Source of the DNA: Thereva unica
Taxonomy: Eukaryota; Arthropoda; Insecta; Diptera; Therevidae
Length of the DNA stretch: 64,000 nt
Assembly: GCA_949987705.1 (NCBI GenBank)
Contig: OX465283.1
Span: 73,479,720-73,543,719 of the forward strand
Direction of reading: 5' to 3'
Position numbers and translations under genes: made by a program. The first letter of the stretch is position 1, and the number at the start of each line of letters is the position of its first letter. The notes under the pieces are model-generated. The model made no database searches. It was not told the origin of the DNA and was given only the letters and a program-made list of their open reading frames with translations. Shown here piece after piece: positions 57,234-64,000 of the stretch.

Positions 57234-57809
57234 TAGGCCAGGCGACGAATGCTCAAAAAAAGTTATAGAGGGTAATGTTTAAAACACATTAAAACTTTGT
57301 TTGGACTAGTTAGAAAGTGAACATATCAAAATTGGACGAGATTGGATTAGGAGCACTTGATATGGCATTTCCTCGAATAAATAATATAAGATTCTCCTTC
57401 TCTAACTCTCTTATTAGCAAGTACTATAGTTTTTTGGGTGCATCGTTGAATAGCTATCCAGTCAAAAAGAGCAAAAACTGTGAGGCAAAAATATTTTTTA
57501 TCCAAAATTGCAGACTTTCAAGAGCAGATATCTCGAAAACTATATAAGATATCGAAAAACTAGGCTGAGTAAAACTAGTAACAAAGCTTTAATTTTGTAT
57601 AGAGTGGTCATGTCGTTACGACTCATAATTTCCGAGATATAAGCGAAAAATCGGAAAATTGAACCTTTAAACAACCCCTCCCCACGCGGCTTAAGGGCTA
57701 CAGGCGGGAGCTTTCGATATGTTCACCTCCTAACTAGTCCATACAGAGTGTCGAAGTCAAGAATTGTATTCGAAACATTTCCCTCTATACCTTTTCGTTG
57801 CCTGGCCTA
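57234..57809. mobile_element. Short TAG...CTA TIR element, 576 bp
   Basis: Termini TAGGCCAGGCGACGAA and, inverted, TAGGCCAGGCAACGAA. TIR similarity extends ~100 bp (TATAGAGGG, TGGACTAGTTAG, GTGAACATATC). A 3-bp duplication TAT lies at 57231-57233 and 57810-57812. ORF 57317-57547 lies inside and has no domain. Confidence 0.75.
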
Positions 57810-57812
57810 TAT

Positions 57813-58265
57813 GCTATATTCTTCCGATCTTTCGAATTAAGCTTACTATTGGACATGCACCATAACTTGTACGGCATGATGTACTGGTTATACAAAGGGT
57901 AACTCCTAAGCTAAATTCTAAGTCAACTAAAAATTAAGCATGTTTAATATTGATTCGACACGTATGGATTGGTCCATACAAGTACCTTTTACAAGGAACC
58001 TCTGGGTTATACACTAGGAGCTTGGACCACATACTAGTCAGCGCCAATTTCCCATACCCTAACCAAGAGAACTGTCTGACACTATGGGAAAGCCAACTAG
58101 TTGGGACTTTGCTTTTTTCAAGCCACTGATTGAAATTAGTGTTTCCGTGATGGCGGTGCGAACTATGCCGGTCTTTGTATCCCTAAAATTATTCTTGCAG
58201 AAATGTGTTTGTTAATTCCTCATTCTACCAAAACTATGAAGAGTAGGTTAAAGAGATAGTTTAAT
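57813..58265. other. No gene recognised
   Basis: AT-rich, no domain or repeat partner identified. Confidence 0.4.
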
Positions 58266-58269
58266 GAGT

Positions 58270-58735
58270 AATGTATGAAAGCAATTAAACCCAAAGAAGA
58301 CAACTATAGAGCGTACAGATTTTCTCCAAACGAGTCTCTCCGGCATGGGTATGTGGAATCTAGGAACTCCTGTATTTCCACCATCAGAAAGAACAAATCG
58401 GCATTTGACGACAAGTTGCTAAGTAAGATCCTCAACACAAGCGTAGGCAGCAAAAGCTTGTGTTCCTTGGTAATTTCCTTCAATAATAATTTTACCTTTT
58501 CCACACTCTTATTTATGAGAAGGGGGTGATAACAGCAAGCAAATCCAAAACTGACTTATTAGCATCTCTTTTCGTCTCAAATTCTTCTTTACCCGAAACT
58601 GATACGATACGATACTGTCAGGCCTTGGGAGGTGTTTAAATGTCTCAAAGAGCTTGACGTCAATAAATCCACTGACCCTAACAATATTCCCCCTATGTTA
58701 CTCAAGAAATGTGCCTCACCTCATAAACTGGAGAA
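58270..58735 (+). mobile_element. CR1/Jockey-type fragment (endonuclease-RT linker)
   Basis: 58275-58529 reads NYRAYRFSPNESLRHGYVES and STIRKNKSAFDDKLLSKILN, then SLCSLVISFNNNF. In other frames KTDLLASLFVSNSSLPETD and ELDVNKSTDPNNIPPMLLKK follow. These match the linker and RT start of CR1/Jockey elements (DVNKATGPDGIP-type motif). Truncated at both sides. Confidence 0.65.
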
Positions 58736-60560
58736 ATAAAAACTTTACAATCAAAATTATTTTTTACTTTTTAATTCATTTTAAAGTAAAGGCGTTTTTT
58801 AAGTCTTTTCAAACTACATTTTTTTTAATGGTTTTATTTTGCTTGACCTCGAATATTTGTTTGATTGTTTGTTTGTTTCTTTGGTTCAAATCTTGCGACA
58901 GCTTTTCCAACTACTACTACTCTACTTAACCGATACTTATGAAACCTTGCACACACATTGAGTTCCCGTGACAATGCAATCTGACAATTTTGTAAAAAAT
59001 TAAGAGGGCGATTCCGAGATGGCGGACATGTTATGGAAACAAAATACTTTTCGAAATGTAAAAAAAAACTTGGGACTCTCTATCTATATTCTTTATATAA
59101 CTTTTCGCATAAGTTTGTGGAAACAACTTACTTTTCGAAATGTAAAAAAGCGTGGGGCGCTAGCGAAAAGATCCGAAGTTAATAAAATAAGAATATAGAT
59201 AAAGAGTCGCAAGTTGCCAAAGCGTGGGGCGGTACTTTACATACAAAACTATTTTTTTATTTTTTAGTTCGTTTTAAAGTAAAAGCGTTGTTTTAGATTG
59301 TTGTAAACTGCATTCGCCGTGATATGAAAAAAAGGTTTCATAGCCTACAACAAAAAGATGAAAAATATAATTGTTTTAAAGCAAAGCAAAATAAATTGCT
59401 GTGGTCTTCTTCGCAATAAAGTATGAACATTGCTGCAGCAATTTAAACCCTGTTGTATCTTAATCAGTTAACGCTATATTGGATTTAAAATCCTGTCATA
59501 ACAAATTATATTCTACTTATCCCAACCCTTTATTTGATACATGTATCGATGGGTTGTACAGGGGTGGAAGCACGTAAGTTGTTTCAATCGACCTCTTCAT
59601 ACAAAAAATCAAGATTTTTATATGAAGAGGTCGATTGAAACAACTTACATGCTACCACCCCAGAAAAAGGTAATAATAGCCTACTGTATTAATGCAAGCG
59701 CAACAAAATTTCGATAGTAGATTAAGTTTTAATATTAAAAATAAATTTTGACAAAAAATAAATTTTTTTGACGTAAGGGGTTGACAGTTTTAGTTGGGTT
59801 AAGACGTTGTGGTCAAAAGACAGGGTAATAGCATTAAAAAAAAATTAAAAAACGTGGAAAAACAATTTCTTTAAGAAAAGCTTTTATTAGCTTCACTTGT
59901 AACTATGTAATAAAATCTTGAAAGTTAAATATGACCAACTTCCGGCTTTGGATGACAATGCAATCTGACCACTTGGTAAAAAAATCCATATGGCCGATTC
60001 AGAATGGCGGCCGTTTTAATGCAAATTTTGCTCTGCGACCCTTTACATCTGTATTAAATGAAAGGATATGACCGGTAGAATACAATTAGTTGTGTGGTGT
60101 CATTCCAAATTCAAAATGGGGGTCAACATAATAGACAACTGATAGAATAAGAAGTAAAAAATATAATCGACCAAATTCAAATTTTGCACACGTTTGTAGT
60201 TCGCGTGATAATTAGTATGTACACATGATGAGTTGAATAGTTGAGTTGACTCGAAAATAAAAAAGTACTACACGTTACAAAACTCAATTCAGGGGGTCAA
60301 CTCAATTCAACTATTACTGAATTCACGTCCGTATGCATGACTAGAGTTCAACCTGACTTCAGTTCGTAATGTCTAAGTACTAAATGCACTCTGACCATTT
60401 TGTAAAAAAAAAAATCAAGAAGACCGTTCCAAGATGGCGGCCGATTTTTGCAATTATGCTCCACCGAGCTCTCGACGTGGGTATCAAATGAAAAAGTACG
60501 ACAGGTAGAATACAGTCAGCTGTGTGACGTAATTTTAAATCTAATATGGCCGCCAATGGC
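58736..60560. repeat. Mosaic of repeat D pieces and GATGGCGG satellite-like repeat
   Basis: Repeat D segments at 58740-58810 and 59130-59310 (GCGTGGGGCGCTAGCG, TTAGTTCGTTTTAAAGTA). Units with GATGGCGGAC/GGCC, GTATCAAATGAAA and GTGTGACGTAATT lie at 58980-59040, 59985-60130 and 60425-60560. The hairpin 59561-59661 lies within. No gene. Confidence 0.6.
59561..59661. repeat. ~101-bp near-perfect hairpin
   Basis: The arm GGGGTGGAAGCACGTAAGTT...TCTTCATA pairs with its inverse over ~48 bp with three mismatches around a ~6-nt loop. Most like a minimal MITE or foldback; no clear target duplication. Confidence 0.8.
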
Positions 60561-60573
60561 GGAAGACGTATAA

Positions 60574-61605
60574 TAGACTAAAAAGTAGAAAATAAAAATA
60601 AATAGTTTAAAAAAACTAAAAAATACGCTTTTATTTAATTGAAAATGAACCAAAAAGTAAAAAATAATTTTGAATGTAAAGTTTTTATTGCTGCAGCCAC
60701 TTACATACTTAAATGTAACAAAAAGTTTTGCTAGCGTGGGGCGTTAACAAAAAGTCTCAGTATTAATAAAATAAGAATACAGGTAAAGAGCGCTCCACGC
60801 TTCTTTACATTTAAGTAAGAGGCTGCAGACGACATTGACATCATTGGAAGAACAACAACAGCTGTACAAGAAGCTTTCACTCAGATTGAGCAAGCGGCAG
60901 GAAATCTGGGACTGCACATTAACGAAAACCAAACAAAAGTAGGCATGGTGGCCTCGCCTGGAACACCAAACATTGGTCCCACAATCAAGGTAGCAGAACA
61001 CGAGTTTGACGTGGTAAAAGCATTTACCTACCTTGGGTCAATAGTAGCAACCGACAATAGCATGGAGCCAGAAATACATGCACGACTGCTAAAAGCCAAC
61101 AAAGCCTACTAATAGTCTGTCAAGGCTCTTTAAATCCACGCATCTAACTATAACGTCTAAACTTTTACATAAGACGATGGTCTTACCTCAAACCTCTTGG
61201 GCGTGTTTGAGAGGAAAATACTTCGGAGGATTGTTGGCCCCGTATGTGAGGAAGGACGATTCCGGAGACTCTACAATGACGAGATCTACGAGCGCTATCG
61301 CGACATAAATGTTGTGTCTAGTTCGTATGAATGAAGATGAGCCTGCTCGGAAGGTTCTCTGCGGTAAGACCTGTGGGGTGCGAAAGCGAGGAGGCGGCCC
61401 AACCTTCGCTGGAAGGATGGCGTAGACCAGGACGCCAAACTGGATGACATCGGCTCAGAATCGGGACCGTTAGAAAAGAAGAAGAAGAGGCTGCAGCAAT
61501 AAAAACTTTAAATTCAAAATTATTTTTACATTTTGGTTCATTTTTAATTAAATAAAAGCGTATTTTTTTAGTTTTTTTTTTTTAACTATTTTTTTTTTAT
61601 TAAAG
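60574..61605. repeat. Repeat D, inverted arms split by an RTE insertion
   Basis: Left arm from TAGACTAAAAAGTAGAAAAT (60574, preceded by TAA) to ~60745. The right arm resumes inverted at ~60790-60828 and 61497-61605 (CACGCTTCTTTACATTTAAG, CTGCAGCAATAAAAACTTT). The RTE fragment 60829-61485 interrupts the right arm. Confidence 0.7.
60829..61485 (+). mobile_element. 5'-truncated RTE fragment (RT YADD to 3' end)
   Basis: Begins within the YADD box (DIDIIGRTTTAVQEAF), then NLGLHINENQTK, VVKAFTYLGSIVATDN, EIHARLLKANKAYY, SRLFKSTHLTITSKLLHKTM and, frameshifted, a GRPNLRWKDGVDQD-like tail. It ends in GAAGAAG. Flanked by the 11-bp duplication AGAGGCTGCAG (60818-60828, 61486-61496). A third RTE lineage, distinct from 39.0-42.3 kb and 51.3-53.6 kb. 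Confidence 0.88.
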
Positions 61606-62700
61606 TTATAAAAACAAAACTAAACAATCAATTGCTTAAAAAATTGGGGCTTCGAAGCACAAAAATCTAGTGAAAAACATGAAAATCTAGTGAATTTCAT
61701 TAAAATCGGATCATTTTTTTGAAAGATAAAAAGGATAAACGAACAAATCGGTTTTTGACGTTTCTCTCCACTTTTTTTGAGGTTATGTTTAATTATCTAC
61801 AACTTTTACATTTAACATTTTTCGATAGGAGGTCTACTTATCTCAGAAATCGTCAAAAAACACGTTTAACCCCCCAAACTCAAAATGTTGACCCCCGCCC
61901 CCTTCCGGTCATCTGTTGCGGTGCTCTCGGATTTTCCTTGTTTATGTAACATTGCTCCTAAATTTTTCCGCCATCCATATACTGCTAAGAATTTTTCTAG
62001 TTTTTGGCTTTTAAAGACGCTTTTGCACTGGTCTAACTGGGCTAAGAGAGAATAAAACTATCCATTCTTATTTGATTACCACAGTGCACCAAGGTATTAT
62101 GGGAAAGCGTAATGAGCATTTGAAAATATAGAAACTCGCACGTTTTATAGTGAATAACGACTGGCATATCATTTTCTAAGAATTAAAATGGGGTACTGCT
62201 GAAATATGGTAGTTTCGATAAAAGAATATATAAAAACATCTTTGGAAAAAGTTAATATATTTTTGTGTCCTACAAGAACTACAAATTACAAATAACTTAA
62301 TAAACATAAAAAAATTTGTTCTGAATGCGAAGCAAATGCGGTATTGGAATTTTTACATTTACTAACTTCTAGACAGAAACCAGAAAATAAGAAATATTTC
62401 AGAGCGATTATGGATTCTAGCAAAAATTGACTTTGCATTGAACGAGTACGACTTGGTAACATTTTATATTTATCTTAGCTAGTGAATATCGAGCCAATCG
62501 TATAAAGTTTGCCACATTGGCGGTAAGTGTCGCTGTGTGCTCCACAGGGGTTTGGCCAATACCAACGCTTACCGTCAAATTTTAAAGCGATTTCGATATT
62601 GCGACTTAAGTCTATTTTGATCGCAAAGTATTTTTGCGGGTTCTGGTTTAGTTGATACAAATTTGCACCAAAAACCCACCTAAATTTATACACGAAAACA
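61606..62700. other. No gene recognised
   Basis: AT-rich intergenic DNA ahead of the 342-aa gene. ORFs 61719-61949 and 62475-62726 (minus) lack support. Confidence 0.45.
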
Positions 62701-62707
62701 TATTTTG

Positions 62708-62832
62708 TTACGCAAGACAATAACAAAGCTGCACCAGCTGTATCTATTTGACTTTGGTATCCTTCGTTTTTGGCAGCGACAATACGATGAAAACAGTCGT
62801 CAATATTTATTCAAAATTAAAATTGCACATAT
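62708..62832 (+). promoter_or_regulatory. Conserved upstream modules of the 342-aa secreted-protein gene
   Basis: TTACGCAA (62708-62715), CAGCTG (62735-62740), CTATTTGACTTTGG (62744-62757), TCGTCAATATTTATTC (62797-62812), AAAATTGCACATAT (62819-62832): same order as upstream of the 413-aa paralogue. Confidence 0.65.
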
Positions 62833-62858
62833 CTTCAAAACACTGTCGTGTCAGTTAG

Positions 62859-62866
62859 TATATAAG
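62859..62866 (+). promoter_or_regulatory. TATA box
   Basis: TATATAAG 48 bp before the ATG at 62915, the same distance as in the paralogue. Confidence 0.78.
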
Positions 62867-62914
62867 AAACTCCAGTGCCACAATCGATTAATAATTTTAA
62901 ACTTTCACTTCAAA

Positions 62915-63943
62915 ATGAAGTTTACTGCTCTACTGCTTCTCTCACTCGTAGCTGTAATTGCTGCCCGTCCAGAACCGGACATTGGTTCTTGGTTTAATGG
63001 TGCGATTAGAGATACAGGGGCGTGGTTCAACAAGGCTGCTGAAGATACTAAAAATTGGGTAGAAGGTGCCGTTTCTGATACTAAAAACTGGTTCGAGGGC
63101 GCAGCTGTAGATACCAAAAACTGGTTTAAGAATGCAGCTAAAGATACAGAGGCATGGATTAACGGTGCTATAAGAGATACCAAACAATGGTTCAATAGTA
63201 TTAAGGACAAAATTGTCAACTTCTACGAACAGCACATTAAACCATTCATCGATGACTTCATTGAAATATTCAACATGGCTAAGGAAGTCTACGAGTTTGT
63301 CAAGCAGAAGATTCAAAATGGGTTCAGGAAGGATGATCGTATGGCAGTTAGGAACAAGATTAAGGAATTGTTTGGCAAAGTTGCTGGTAAAGCAGATAAA
63401 TACTTCTACAAGATACTTAATGGCATTGAAGGACTCATTAAGGGCACCATTAACAAAGCAATTGATGCATTGACTAAACTATCTGACACTGTTACAGCAA
63501 AGGTATCCGCTGAATGTAGAGACAACATCAATGGCGATATTCAGAAATACCGTGCTGCATTTATTCCAAAATTGAACGCTTGCATTGCGACAGCCAAGAA
63601 AGAAATAACTGACACTTACGAACTTATCAAGGAACTGGTTCTTAGCTTGCCAGATATTGTCTTCGATGTTATTGAAGAAATCAGCACTTGCGTTGAAAAA
63701 ATCCAGGCAACAGGAAATTATGAGTGCTTGTTGGACGCTGTCGTGTCAGTTGTTGGTGCTGTAACCGAAGTAATAACCGATGTTATCAGCTTTAAGACAT
63801 TGCTTGTAAAGGCCGCTACAAAGGTAGCAAAATCAGGTAAATGTGTTATCGAAGCTGTTAAGGAAACTATTAAGGATAAGGAACAGCTTAAAAATCATCT
63901 CTCAGACTGCGGACAGGAAGCTGCTATAGACTTACTTATGTAA
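62915..63943 (+). CDS. Secreted 11-mer-repeat protein, 342 aa (short paralogue)
   Basis: Intronless. The start at 62915 is chosen because it opens the signal peptide MKFTALLLLSLVAVIAA (cleavage before RPEPD) downstream of the TATA box; the open frame upstream to 62705 is 5' flank. Trp at 26 and every 11 residues to 92 (six full 11-mers of the type WFNGAIRDTG / WVEGAVSDTK). From NSIKDKIVNFYEQHIKPFIDD on it is colinear with the long paralogue, with Cys at 201, 223, 259, 271, 310 and 332 matching all six. The 71-residue length difference equals six 11-mers plus five residues near the N-terminus. A weak analogy to insect secreted Cys-helical families such as DUF725 is possible but unverified. Role unknown. 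Confidence 0.93.
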   Translation: MKFTALLLLSLVAVIAARPEPDIGSWFNGAIRDTGAWFNKAAEDTKNWVEGAVSDTKNWFEGAAVDTKNWFKNAAKDTEAWINGAIRDTKQWFNSIKDKIVNFYEQHIKPFIDDFIEIFNMAKEVYEFVKQKIQNGFRKDDRMAVRNKIKELFGKVAGKADKYFYKILNGIEGLIKGTINKAIDALTKLSDTVTAKVSAECRDNINGDIQKYRAAFIPKLNACIATAKKEITDTYELIKELVLSLPDIVFDVIEEISTCVEKIQATGNYECLLDAVVSVVGAVTEVITDVISFKTLLVKAATKVAKSGKCVIEAVKETIKDKEQLKNHLSDCGQEAAIDLLM

Positions 63944-63968
63944 ATATACGACTTAATTTGCTATTGAT

Positions 63969-63994
63969 CTATTCTAGGAATAGTTCTGAATAAA
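63969..63994 (+). terminator. 3'UTR hairpin plus poly(A) signal
   Basis: CTATTCTAGGAATAG at 63969-63983, five bases, AATAAA at 63989-63994. The hairpin starts 26 nt after the stop codon's last base in both paralogues. Confidence 0.8.
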
Positions 63995-64000
63995 AGCAGA

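Noticed and set aside
59561..59661. Pre-miRNA
   Set aside because: Stem too perfect and loop too small for a typical animal pre-miRNA; foldback or MITE is more likely without small-RNA data.
62905..63316. Antisense ORFs across the 342-aa gene
   Set aside because: Same artefact of the 11-mer array. Start, TATA box, signal peptide and poly(A) signal all support the + strand.

Overview
This is AT-rich nuclear DNA from an animal, most likely an insect. The evidence is the dense mix of RTE, CR1/Jockey and LOA/I-type retrotransposons, hAT, PIF/Harbinger and Tc1-mariner elements, Helitron helicase and MADF-domain sequence, plus two intronless genes with TATA boxes, insect-style signal peptides and AATAAA poly(A) signals. 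I could not settle the order or species. There are no bacterial operons, CRISPR arrays or rRNA genes.

Only two apparently intact host genes are visible, both on the + strand near the right end: 55584-56825 (413 aa) and 62915-63943 (342 aa). They are tandem paralogues encoding secreted proteins: signal peptide, an array of 11-residue Trp-containing repeats (12 versus 6 full units), then a colinear alpha-helical domain with six conserved cysteines. They also share upstream modules, a TATA box, and a small 3'UTR hairpin at the same distance from stop codon and poly(A) signal. The ~6 kb between them is transposon debris.

The rest is nested mobile DNA. 0.1-1.2 kb: RTE remnant. 2.9-9.7 kb: a ~1.8 kb terminal-inverted-repeat (TIR) element split by a hAT MITE, a CR1/Jockey copy (itself carrying a MITE) and a Harbinger derivative with a spliced MADF gene. 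9.9-12.5 kb: Tc1-like transposase relic and a 2 kb repeat holding a Harbinger MITE that holds a Tc1 MITE. 12.5-17.6 kb: MITEs and nested hAT elements. 18.2-21.3 kb: Helitron helicase relic split by a long-TIR element. 22-24.4 kb: CR1/Jockey and RTE fragments. 26.6-27.8 kb: LOA/I-type RT-RNase H relic. 28.4-34.5 kb: a 6 kb TIR element enclosing a cysteine-rich (CxC) gene relic. 35-38 kb: satellite-like repeats and a palindrome. 39.0-42.3 kb: a full-length RTE with exact target duplication and one nonsense codon. 43.6-53.6 kb: two RTE relics, one split by a second CR1/Jockey copy and a second copy of the 2.9-9.7 kb TIR family.

The best candidate for something undescribed is a set of DNA transposons with TAG...CTA termini and 3-bp target duplications (2868-9707, 18741-21205, 28393-34468, 57234-57809). 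The largest encloses the CxC gene relic, and a related unoccupied site in this window supports its boundaries. Several other insertions are calibrated by paralogous empty sites inside the window, so the order of insertion can often be read directly.
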